Positions 1 to 5,681 of a stretch of 11,125 nt of DNA are shown piece after piece (within the stretch, counting starts at the first letter, position 1; each line of letters begins with the position of its first letter). A program made the position numbers and the translations under genes. The DNA lies in the NCBI GenBank assembly GCA_032229625.1, contig JAVTVZ010000089.1:1-11125 (forward strand), given 5' to 3'. Origin of the DNA: Kineosphaera sp032229625 (lineage in GTDB: Bacteria; Actinomycetota; Actinomycetes; Actinomycetales; Dermatophilaceae). The notes under the pieces are model-generated. The model searched no databases and had not been told where the DNA came from. It saw only the letters and a list, made by a program, of their open reading frames with translations.

Positions 1-25
1 CGGCACCGGCACCGGCACCGGCACC
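1..25. repeat. GGCACC hexamer tandem repeat inside rsfS
   Basis: Four perfect GGCACC units (2-25) reach the left edge, and the base at 1 fits a further unit. On the coding (minus) strand they read GGT-GCC, giving a Gly-Ala dipeptide repeat at the RsfS C-terminus. The unit is 6 bp, so copy-number changes would keep the reading frame. The total length cannot be seen from this window. Confidence 0.85.
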
Positions 26-415
26 GAGGGTCAGCGGGATCGCCGGGCAGTCCTTCCACAGCCGCTCGAGCTGGTAGAAGAAGCGCTCCTCCTCGTGCTG
101 GATGTGCACGATGATCTCGCCGAAGTCGATGAGCACCCACCGGCCGTCGCGCTCGCCCTCGCGGCGCACGACCTTGACGCCCGCCTCCTGGAGCGCGGAC
201 TCGATCCCGTCGACGACGGAGGACACCTGCCGCTCGTTGTCGACGGAGACGATGACGAAGACGTCGCTGAGCGGGAACTGCGCGGCGACGTCGAGCGCGA
301 CGATGTCGGTGGCCAGCTTGTCCTCGGCGGCGGTGGCGGCCAACTGGGCCAGCTCGCGGGCACTCTGGGTGGCGGTAACGGCGATCTCCTCCTCGGCGGA
401 GCGGTCGTCGCGCAT
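1..415 (-). CDS. rsfS: Ribosome silencing factor RsfS, 3' end cut by window edge
   Basis: RsfS (Iojap/DUF143 family) binds 50S protein L14 and blocks subunit joining, which lowers translation under starvation; this role is known from the family. The first 138 residues are visible and no stop occurs before the left edge. The family core is clear: an N-terminal helical part with AAEDKLATDIVALDV (29-43), a central strand LSDVFVIVSVDN (49-60), and the signature WVLIDFGEIIVHI (93-105) followed by ERFFYQLERLW (110-120). After the core the protein runs into an alternating Gly-Ala repeat that continues out of the window. The ATG lies 21 bp after the nadD stop, so the two are probably co-transcribed and translationally close. 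The identity is very safe; only the true C-terminus is unknown. Confidence 0.95.
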   Translation of the reverse strand, partial: MRDDRSAEEEIAVTATQSARELAQLAATAAEDKLATDIVALDVAAQFPLSDVFVIVSVDNERQVSSVVDGIESALQEAGVKVVRREGERDGRWVLIDFGEIIVHIQHEEERFFYQLERLWKDCPAIPLTLGAGAGAGA

Positions 416-436
416 CGACCCCGCCGCCCGGCGGGA

Positions 437-1048
437 TCAGACGAGAGGGATGCGCAGCGCGGGATGCATCGTGTCAGGGGTGTTCTCGTGCCGGTACAGA
501 CGGTACTTGGCGATGTACTGCACCACCCCGTCGGGCACGAGATACCACACGGGCTCGCCCCGCTGCACTCGCGCGCGACAGTCCGTCGAGCTGATCGCCA
601 TCGCCGGCACCTCGGCGAGCGTGACCTCCCCGGCGGGCAGCCCGGCATCGGTGAGGTGATGCCCGGGGCGCGTGACCCCGACGAAGTGGGCCAGATCCCA
701 CAGCTCGTCGACGTCCTTCCACGACAGGATCTGCGCGAGCGCGTCCGCGCCGGTGATGAAGTACAGGTCCGACTCCGGCCACAGGGCGTGCAGGTCCCGC
801 AGCGTGTCGATCGTGTAGGTCGGCCCGTGCCGGTCGATGTCGACGCGGCTGACCGTGAAGGCCGGGTTCGACGCCGTCGCGATGACCGTCATGAGGTAGC
901 GGTGCTCGGCCGGTGAGACGTCGTCGGCGTCCTTCTGCCACGGCTGGCCGGTGGGCACGAAGACGACCTCGTCGAGCCCGAGCATCGAGCGGACCTCACT
1001 GGCCGCGACGAGGTGTCCGTGGTGGATGGGGTCGAAGGTGCCGCCCAT
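437..1048 (-). CDS. nadD: Nicotinate-nucleotide adenylyltransferase NadD
   Basis: NadD transfers AMP from ATP to nicotinate mononucleotide, making NaAD in NAD synthesis. The 203-residue product shows the nucleotidyltransferase signature GGTFDPIHHGH (2-12, with the HxGH element at the end), the actinobacterial stretch FVPTGQPWQK (30-39), AEHRYLM (47-53), TGADALAQILSW (99-110) and the C-terminal ISSTDCR (152-158) that corresponds to the family's ISSTxxR ATP-binding motif. The ATG at 1048 is the only standard start near the motif. However, the in-frame codons just upstream read RHRLGV, which looks like the first beta strand of the family, so translation might begin at a CTG (1057 or 1069). It lies 17 bp downstream of the small membrane protein gene and 21 bp upstream of rsfS, a likely three-gene operon. 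Confidence 0.96.
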   Translation of the reverse strand: MGGTFDPIHHGHLVAASEVRSMLGLDEVVFVPTGQPWQKDADDVSPAEHRYLMTVIATASNPAFTVSRVDIDRHGPTYTIDTLRDLHALWPESDLYFITGADALAQILSWKDVDELWDLAHFVGVTRPGHHLTDAGLPAGEVTLAEVPAMAISSTDCRARVQRGEPVWYLVPDGVVQYIAKYRLYRHENTPDTMHPALRIPLV

Positions 1049-1065
1049 GACCCCCAGGCGGTGCC

Positions 1066-1323
1066 TCAGTGGTGGCCGCCGTGCTGGGCACCGTGACCGG
1101 CGGCGGACCCGTGGGCCCCGTGCGCCGACCCGTGCTCCTCGTGCTGGGAGGCGTCGACGGGGGCGGAGTGCCGCCAGAACCACACGATCAGCAGGAGCAG
1201 CACGCCGACGACGAGCCCGATGATCCCGTAGAGCTCGGCGGGCATCGGCAGCGGGCGGGTGAATCCGTGACCGGCCTCTTCGTCGGCGGCGACGAGCGCG
1301 ATCACGGTAGTCAGGGTGGCCAT
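1066..1323 (-). CDS. Small single-pass membrane protein with His-rich tail
   Basis: This is an 85-residue hypothetical protein. A short N-terminal hydrophobic stretch (1-12) is followed by an acidic/Gly linker, the motif PLPMPAELYG (24-33) and one strong transmembrane helix (about 29-50, rich in G/I/V/L and ending IVWFW). The C-terminal 35 residues hold nine histidines interspersed with Gly/Ala/Ser and end GGHH. By the positive-inside rule (Arg51 after the helix) the tail would face the cytoplasm, which is inference. Small LPMP-containing membrane proteins beside nadD are, from memory, common in actinomycetes, but no function is known to me. The His tail could bind metal. The start at 1323 is supported by a TACGCT hexamer exactly 6 nt upstream (leaderless signature). 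The open frame extends further 5' but lacks membrane-protein character there. Confidence 0.8.
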   Translation of the reverse strand: MATLTTVIALVAADEEAGHGFTRPLPMPAELYGIIGLVVGVLLLLIVWFWRHSAPVDASQHEEHGSAHGAHGSAAGHGAQHGGHH

Positions 1324-1329
1324 GCGCCC

Positions 1330-1335
1330 AGCGTA
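1330..1335 (-). promoter_or_regulatory. -10 hexamer TACGCT, leaderless promoter of the small membrane protein gene
   Basis: On the minus strand TACGCT ends 6 nt before the ATG at 1323. That spacing puts transcription start at or next to the A of ATG, and no Shine-Dalgarno sequence is present. No -35 match is visible. The same hexamer at the same spacing precedes proB, which strengthens the call. This promoter and the glycosyltransferase promoter at 1427 share one divergent 116-bp intergenic region. Confidence 0.6.
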
Positions 1336-1426
1336 GCGGCAGGAATGCCACCGGAGCCCGCGTGCGCTCCGGACGTGCCGGGCGCGGCGCCCAGCGGGCG
1401 TGCAGGCGCCACCCACGCGCGGCACA

Positions 1427-1432
1427 TAGGCT
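1427..1432 (+). promoter_or_regulatory. -10 hexamer TAGGCT, leaderless promoter of the glycosyltransferase gene
   Basis: TAGGCT ends 7 nt before the ATG at 1440, so the predicted transcription start falls on or beside the start codon. There is no ribosome binding site in the 7-nt gap (GACCTCC is pyrimidine-rich), which fits a leaderless mRNA and supports the choice of 1440 over the upstream in-frame ATG at 1362. No -35 element is recognisable. Confidence 0.55.
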
Positions 1433-1439
1433 GACCTCC

Positions 1440-2831
1440 ATGCCTGTCGAGTTGTCTGTCGTCGTCCCCGTCTACAACGAGGAGGACGTGCTGCCGCTGC
1501 TCGTCGAGCGACTCCGGCCGGTCCTCGACGGGCTGAACACCCCGTACGAGGTCGTCGCCGTCGACGACGGCAGCACCGACGCCTCCGCGGTCGTCATGCA
1601 GCGCATCCGCCACGAGTGGCCGCAGTTCCGCGTCATCCGCCTGCGCGCCAACGCCGGGCACCAGGCCGCGATCTCCGCCGGCCTGGCCCGCGCCCGCGGC
1701 GACTACATGGTGACGATCGACGCCGACCTGCAGGATCCGCCGGAGGTCATCGAGCAGATGCTGCACCTCGCGCGCAGCGAGCGGGTCGACATCGTCTACG
1801 GCGTGCGCACCGACCGCAGCACCGACACGGCCTTCAAGCGCGGCACGGCCCGCGCCTTCTACGCGACGATGCGGCGCCTGGCCAAGACCGACGCCCCGAT
1901 GGACGCCGGCGACTTCCGGCTCATGTCGCGGGCGACGGTCGACGCCGTCAACGCCCTGCCCGAGCACCACCGGGTGCTGCGGCTCGTCGTGCCGGCCCTC
2001 GGCTTCCCGTCGGCGCAGGTCACCTACCGCCGCGAGGAGCGCGCGGCGGGCACGAGCAAATACCCGCTGAGCAAGATGATCAAGCTGTCGATCGACTCCC
2101 TGACGTCGCACTCGATGGCGCCGCTGCGGCTGGCGACGTGGTTCGGGCTCATCGGTGGCATCTTCGCGCTGCTGATCTTCATCTACGCGCTGTTCAGCTC
2201 GTTCTCCGGGCGCGCGGTCGCCGGGTGGACCTCGACGGTCGCGGCGGTCTCCTCCGTCGGCGCCGTCCAGCTCATCTGCCTGGGTCTGCTGGGGGAGTAC
2301 GTCGGGCGGATGTACACGATGATGCAGGGCCGGCCGACCTACTTCGTCGCGCACGACACCGACGACTTCCTCCACCGTGAGCAGCGCGAGCACCAGGCCG
2401 CCGAGGCCGGGCTCGAGGTCGCGGGTCTGGCCCACGACGACGACCCCGTCCAGGAGGTCGAGCGTCACGCCCATGAGGTCGAGGCCCACGAGGTCGCGGC
2501 GGCTCGGACTCCCGCGCCGCCGTCCCCCGCGCGGCCGGCTGCCGCTGCGCAGCCCCCGGCACAGGCGCCGACGGTCACGGCCCCGGCTGCCCCGGCGGCG
2601 AGCCCGGCCTTCGAGGCCGACCGCGCGAGCCTGCAGGCACAGGACCGCGCGCCGGTCGCGTCGCGGGCCCGGGCACACGCCAATGGCGCGCCCACCACGA
2701 GCGGCGGGCACGCCAACGGGGTGCCCGCGCACAGCGACGGACACCCCGTGTTGGATGCCGAGGAGCGTCAGGCCGTGCGGCGCACCTCGGCGAACAGGCT
2801 GACGCCGGGCAGCGACTTCACCGGCAGATAA
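1440..2831 (+). CDS. GT2 family glycosyltransferase, polyprenol-phosphate type, with long disordered C-terminal tail
   Basis: The 463-residue protein resembles DPM1/GtrB/ArnC-like enzymes that move a sugar from a nucleotide donor to a polyprenyl phosphate at the inner face of the membrane; the exact sugar cannot be told. The GT-A domain (about 1-225) shows SVVVPVYNEED (6-16), VDDGSTD (41-47), DADLQDP (94-100, the metal-binding DxD), MDAGDFRLMSR (154-164) and a basic RREERAAGTSKY (197-208). Two membrane helices follow at about 231-252 and 264-286, then GEYVGRMY (285-292), as in GtrB. Residues from about 310 to 463 are unusual: an acidic/His part with repeated HEV, then Ala/Pro-rich low-complexity sequence with a repeated HANG (413-416, 424-427). 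Typical relatives end near residue 310-330. The last 21 codons lie antisense to the end of the neighbouring methyltransferase gene. The start is chosen from the leaderless -10 at 1427. Confidence 0.88.
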   Translation: MPVELSVVVPVYNEEDVLPLLVERLRPVLDGLNTPYEVVAVDDGSTDASAVVMQRIRHEWPQFRVIRLRANAGHQAAISAGLARARGDYMVTIDADLQDPPEVIEQMLHLARSERVDIVYGVRTDRSTDTAFKRGTARAFYATMRRLAKTDAPMDAGDFRLMSRATVDAVNALPEHHRVLRLVVPALGFPSAQVTYRREERAAGTSKYPLSKMIKLSIDSLTSHSMAPLRLATWFGLIGGIFALLIFIYALFSSFSGRAVAGWTSTVAAVSSVGAVQLICLGLLGEYVGRMYTMMQGRPTYFVAHDTDDFLHREQREHQAAEAGLEVAGLAHDDDPVQEVERHAHEVEAHEVAAARTPAPPSPARPAAAAQPPAQAPTVTAPAAPAASPAFEADRASLQAQDRAPVASRARAHANGAPTTSGGHANGVPAHSDGHPVLDAEERQAVRRTSANRLTPGSDFTGR

Positions 2832-3481
2832 CGCTCGGCGGCGACGATCGCCTTGAGCCCGGTGTTGACCACGGGGTGCATGTCCTCCAGGTCCGAGCCG
2901 GTGCTCTTCTTGCGGCGCAGCCACACGACCGGGCGCAGCAGCACGTTCCAGCTCGTCATCGACACGACGTGCATCGACTCGCGCTCGAGCACGTCGTGCA
3001 GGGTCGTGCGGGTGTAGCGGCGGACGTGGTCGACGGCGTCGTCGTGGGCCGACCACAGCTTCGGGTCGGCGGGCACCGCGACGAGGAACGTGCCCCCGGG
3101 CTTGAGCACGCGGCGCACCTCACGCACGCACGCGTCGTCGTCCTCGAGGTGCTCGAGCACGTCGAACGCCGTCACCAGATCCAGGCTCGCGTCGGCCAGC
3201 GGGAGCATCGTGGCGTCGGCGCGCATGACCGGCAGGCCGCGGTCGTGACAGACCTCCGCGCCCTCCGGGCCGTATTCGAGAGGGCTGGCCTGCCAGCCGT
3301 GATCGCGCAGCACGCGGGTGTTGCCGCCACCGGCGGCCCCGATGTCCAACGCCTTCCCCGGGGTGCGTCCCTTGAGCATTCCGGCGAGCAGATGACGACG
3401 CTCCGTATACCACCAGTGCGTGTCTTCGAGTGCGGCGAGCTTGCGGACTTCGGTACCTTCCATGAGCACCGATCCTGCCAT
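2768..3481 (-). CDS. Class I SAM-dependent methyltransferase
   Basis: The 237-residue protein has a Methyltransferase_11-type Rossmann fold. Visible elements are HWWYTERRHL (22-31, typical of enzymes linked to glycan or lipid-linked sugar clusters), motif I LDIGAAGGGNT (45-55), an acidic residue ending beta 2 (E69), the AD-containing motif near 88-90, VTAFDVLEHL (103-112, motif IV region) and VLKPGGTFLVAVP (125-137). A hydrophobic/basic stretch at 176-191 may contact membrane lipid. The substrate is unknown. It is convergent with the glycosyltransferase gene and overlaps it by 64 bp, so the two may modify the same envelope molecule (inference). The start is uncertain: ATG 3481 has AGG 8 nt upstream, while ATG 3463 (six residues shorter) has AGGA 9 nt upstream. 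It lies 104 bp after proA on the same strand and may be co-transcribed. Confidence 0.88.
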   Translation of the reverse strand: MAGSVLMEGTEVRKLAALEDTHWWYTERRHLLAGMLKGRTPGKALDIGAAGGGNTRVLRDHGWQASPLEYGPEGAEVCHDRGLPVMRADATMLPLADASLDLVTAFDVLEHLEDDDACVREVRRVLKPGGTFLVAVPADPKLWSAHDDAVDHVRRYTRTTLHDVLERESMHVVSMTSWNVLLRPVVWLRRKKSTGSDLEDMHPVVNTGLKAIVAAERYLPVKSLPGVSLFAEVRRTA

Positions 3482-3530
3482 GTCCGGGGCCTGTGGGAAG
3501 AATCCCGGACGGTCACCGCGGCGACACCTG

Positions 3531-3550
3531 GGCGATCTCTGGCGATCTCT
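3531..3550. repeat. Perfect 10-bp direct repeat GGCGATCTCT, two copies
   Basis: Two adjacent identical copies of GGCGATCTCT sit in the 104-bp spacer between proA and the methyltransferase gene. They could be an operator or simple slippage; nothing in the sequence decides. Confidence 0.6.
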
Positions 3551-3585
3551 CGACGCCTCGACCGCGGCCCCCCGCGAGGGGCCCG

Positions 3586-4872
3586 TCAGCGCACGTGGCC
3601 GTCGCCCTCGACGATCCATTTCGTCGTCGTCAGCTCCGGCAGCGCCATGGGGCCGCGGGCGTGCAGCTTCTGCGTCGAGATGCCGATCTCCGCGCCGAAG
3701 CCGAACTCGCCGCCGTCGGTGAACCGCGTCGAGGCGTTGACCATGACGGCCGCCGAGTCGACCTCCGCGGTCCACCGGCGCGCGGCGGCGCGGTCCTCGG
3801 TGACGATCGCCTCGGTGTGGCCCGTGGAGTAGCGGCGCACGTGCGCCAGGGCGGCGTCGAGGTCGTCGACGACGGCCACGGACATCTCCAGCGCGTGGAA
3901 CTCGGTGTCGTAGTGCTCGTCCGTCGCCTCGTCGACCGCCACCTGCGCGCGCTGCGCGGCCGCGCGCGTCGCGGCGTCGCCGTGCAGCACGACTCCCTCG
4001 GCCGCGAGCTGCGACAGCAGCCCCGGCAGGACGATGTCGGCGACCGCGGCGTCGACCAGCAGCGTCTCGGCGGCGTTGCACACGCTGGGACGATGCGTCT
4101 TGGAGTTCAGGACGATCGCGCGGGCCTTGTCGAGGTCGGCGCCGGCGTGCACGTAGACGTGCACGTTGCCGCTGCCGGTCTCGATGACGGGCACGATCGA
4201 CTCGCGCACGACGGTCGCGATGAGGTCGGCCCCGCCGCGCGGGATGATGACGTCGACCAGGCCGTGCGCGCGCATGAGCGCCCGGCCCGCGTCGCGCCCG
4301 CCCTGCGTCAGCAGGCACACCGCGTCGGCGGGCAGCCCGCGCGCGGCGAGCGCGTCGCGCAGGATGCCCACGAGCGCCTCGTTCGAGCTCGCCGCGGCCG
4401 ACCCGCCGCGCAGGATCACGGCGTTGCCGCTCTTGAGCCCGAGGCCTGCGGCATCGACCGTGACGTTGGGCCGCGCCTCGTAGATGATGCCGACGACGCC
4501 CAGCGGCACCCGCACCTGCCGGATCTGCAGCCCGTTGGGCAGCGTGGAGCCGCGGACGATCTCGCCGACGGGGTCGGGCAGCGTCGCGATCTGGCGCAGC
4601 GCGTCGGCGATGCCCGCCAGCCGCGGCCCGTCCAGGCGCAGCCGGTCGAGCAGCCCCGGCGACATCCCGCCGTCGCGGCCGCGCTGCAGATCGACCTCGT
4701 TGGCGGCGATGATCCGGTCCGTGCCGGCCTCGATCGCGTCGGCGAGCGCGAGCAGCGCCGCGTCCTTCTCGGCCCGCGAGAGCAGCGCGAGCGCGCGGGA
4801 GGCCTCACGGGCGCGGCGGGCCAGCGCCTCGACGGAGGCGACGACGGTGTCATCGATGAGCGTGGCGACCAT
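3586..4872 (-). CDS. proA: Glutamate-5-semialdehyde dehydrogenase (gamma-glutamyl phosphate reductase)
   Basis: ProA reduces gamma-glutamyl phosphate to glutamate-5-semialdehyde with NADPH, the second step of proline synthesis. The 428 residues match the family's usual length. Features are the N-terminal helical part with ANEVDL (57-62), PLGVVGIIYEARPNVT (123-138), LKSGNAVILRGGSAA (146-160), PRGGADLI (211-218), GSGNVHVYVH (233-242), the catalytic cysteine Cys265 in HRPSVCNAAET, and the C-terminal STRFTDGGEFGFGAEIGIST (381-400) with ARGPM (405-409). The second half of GSGNVHVYVH has Val and His where many relatives have Cys and Asp, which I take as family variation. The ATG at 4872 is backed by TACCCT 6 nt upstream. 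The GNAT gene separates it from proB, an arrangement different from the plain proB-proA pair. Confidence 0.97.
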   Translation of the reverse strand: MVATLIDDTVVASVEALARRAREASRALALLSRAEKDAALLALADAIEAGTDRIIAANEVDLQRGRDGGMSPGLLDRLRLDGPRLAGIADALRQIATLPDPVGEIVRGSTLPNGLQIRQVRVPLGVVGIIYEARPNVTVDAAGLGLKSGNAVILRGGSAAASSNEALVGILRDALAARGLPADAVCLLTQGGRDAGRALMRAHGLVDVIIPRGGADLIATVVRESIVPVIETGSGNVHVYVHAGADLDKARAIVLNSKTHRPSVCNAAETLLVDAAVADIVLPGLLSQLAAEGVVLHGDAATRAAAQRAQVAVDEATDEHYDTEFHALEMSVAVVDDLDAALAHVRRYSTGHTEAIVTEDRAAARRWTAEVDSAAVMVNASTRFTDGGEFGFGAEIGISTQKLHARGPMALPELTTTKWIVEGDGHVR

Positions 4873-4878
4873 GCCCGC

Positions 4879-4884
4879 AGGGTA
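4879..4884 (-). promoter_or_regulatory. -10 hexamer TACCCT, leaderless promoter of proA
   Basis: On the minus strand TACCCT ends exactly 6 nt before the proA ATG, and the gap GCGGGC offers no well-spaced Shine-Dalgarno. This places the transcription start at the ATG. No -35 is evident at 16-19 bp. It suggests that proA does not depend on read-through from proB or the GNAT gene. Confidence 0.6.
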
Positions 4885-4963
4885 AGGCCCGCGCTCCCGC
4901 GCGCCCAGCAAGGTCCGGCCTCCGGGATCGCCGCCTCGCCGACCATGCGGGCCGGCTACGTCC

Positions 4964-5043
4964 GGGCCACCGTCGTCCCGGGCCACCGTCGTCCCGGGCC
5001 ACCGTCGTCCCGGGCCACCGTCGTCCCGCGCCACCAGCGACCC
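4964..5043. repeat. 16-bp tandem repeat (minisatellite), four perfect copies plus one degenerate
   Basis: The unit GGGCCACCGTCGTCCC occurs four times without error (4964-4979, 4980-4995, 4996-5011, 5012-5027). A diverged fifth copy GCGCCACCAGCGACCC follows (5028-5043). The unit is not a multiple of three and lies in the 198-bp spacer between the GNAT stop and the proA start, so it is non-coding. Each junction makes CCCGGG, and each unit begins GGG and ends CCC. Perfect identity suggests recent expansion by slippage and possible length variation between strains. Confidence 0.92.
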
Positions 5044-5067
5044 GCGGGACCGGCTACCGGCGGGTCG
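5038..5067 (-). terminator. Stem-loop just after the GNAT gene, possible terminator
   Basis: On the minus strand an 8-bp perfect stem CGACCCGC/GCGGGTCG with a 14-nt loop starts 3 nt after the GNAT stop codon. The loop can form its own small CCGG-CTA-CCGG-type hairpin. There is no U-tract, as is common for actinobacterial terminators. It partly overlaps the degenerate fifth copy of the 16-bp repeat. Confidence 0.45.
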
Positions 5068-5070
5068 GGC

Positions 5071-5568
5071 TCACTCGTCCTCGACCTTGCGGACCATCCG
5101 CACCATGAAGGGCTCGAAGCCGGCGCGCTGATACAGCCGCAGGCCGCCGGTGTTGGAGGCGAGCGTCTCCAGGGTCATGTATTCGATCTCGCGGCGCTCC
5201 AGCTCGCGCCGGCACGCGCTGACCAGGGCCAGCCCCACGCCCTGACCCCGGTGGCTCGGCAGGACCGCGAGGGACTCCACGTCGCCGAAGCTCTGACCGA
5301 GGTCGAAGGTCGATCCGCTGTTCTCCCAGCGCAGCGCCGCGAATCCGACGAGCTCCTCGGAGTCGGTGTCGGTCGCCAGGAAGATCGCGCCCGTCGCGTC
5401 GTTCATCCATTCCAGGTATTGCTGGTGTCGCCGCGACCACGCCTCGGCCGGGTCGCTGACCTCCCAGACCTCGTCCGAGAGCCGCCGGTAGTCGGCGATC
5501 ATCGCCTTCCACACCGTCTTGACCTTTGTGAGGTCGCGCGCGTGGGCCCGCTCAATCCGCACCGTCAT
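5071..5568 (-). CDS. GNAT family N-acetyltransferase
   Basis: The 165-residue protein is predicted to transfer an acetyl group from acetyl-CoA to an amine; the substrate is unknown. The GNAT fold is supported by motif A, ESLAVLPSHRGQGVG (98-112), whose RGQGVG is the pyrophosphate-binding loop, by the following helix ALVSACRRELERR (114-126), and by motif B, ASNTGGLRLYQRAGF (137-151). The N-terminal half is less conserved and carries a WSRRHQQYLEWM segment (44-55). Full length and intact. It sits between proB and proA on the same strand but is separated from both by more than 100 bp, has its own -10-like hexamer, and is followed by a stem-loop, so a link to proline metabolism is only positional. 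The start at 5568 is supported by TACGGT 6 nt upstream. Confidence 0.9.
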   Translation of the reverse strand: MTVRIERAHARDLTKVKTVWKAMIADYRRLSDEVWEVSDPAEAWSRRHQQYLEWMNDATGAIFLATDTDSEELVGFAALRWENSGSTFDLGQSFGDVESLAVLPSHRGQGVGLALVSACRRELERREIEYMTLETLASNTGGLRLYQRAGFEPFMVRMVRKVEDE

Positions 5569-5574
5569 GTCTCG

Positions 5575-5580
5575 ACCGTA
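5575..5580 (-). promoter_or_regulatory. -10 hexamer TACGGT, leaderless promoter of the GNAT gene
   Basis: On the minus strand TACGGT ends 6 nt before the ATG at 5568. The intervening CGAGAC has no Shine-Dalgarno at a useful distance. The spacing equals that at proA, proB and the small membrane protein gene. No -35 match is seen. Confidence 0.58.
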
Positions 5581-5681
5581 GCGAGCCCTCCCGGGCCCGG
5601 GCCTGTGGGGACCGGTCCGCCACGGTGTCGATCACGACTCGATCGCCGGCTCGGGCGTGCGGTGCAGCGGCGGTGGCGGGG

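Noticed and set aside
421..434. CCGCC/GGCGG inverted repeat between nadD and rsfS as a terminator
   Set aside because: The stem is only 5 bp, it sits in a 21-bp spacer next to the rsfS start, and there is no U-tract. It is more likely chance within an operon.
1311..3056. Long minus-strand open frame opposite the glycosyltransferase
   Set aside because: Its translation is Arg/His/Gly/Val-rich without any domain and runs across two real genes. It is a GC-rich antisense shadow.
3556..3579. Hairpin after proA as a terminator (CGCGG/CCGCG, or CCTCG/CGAGG)
   Set aside because: The stems are only 5 bp, compete with each other and have no U-tract. Such pairings are expected by chance at this GC content.
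5590..5618. Palindromes CCCGGGCCCGGG and GGACCGGTCC between proB and the GNAT gene
   Set aside because: They have no loop and would hardly fold as hairpins. They could be protein sites, but nothing supports this.
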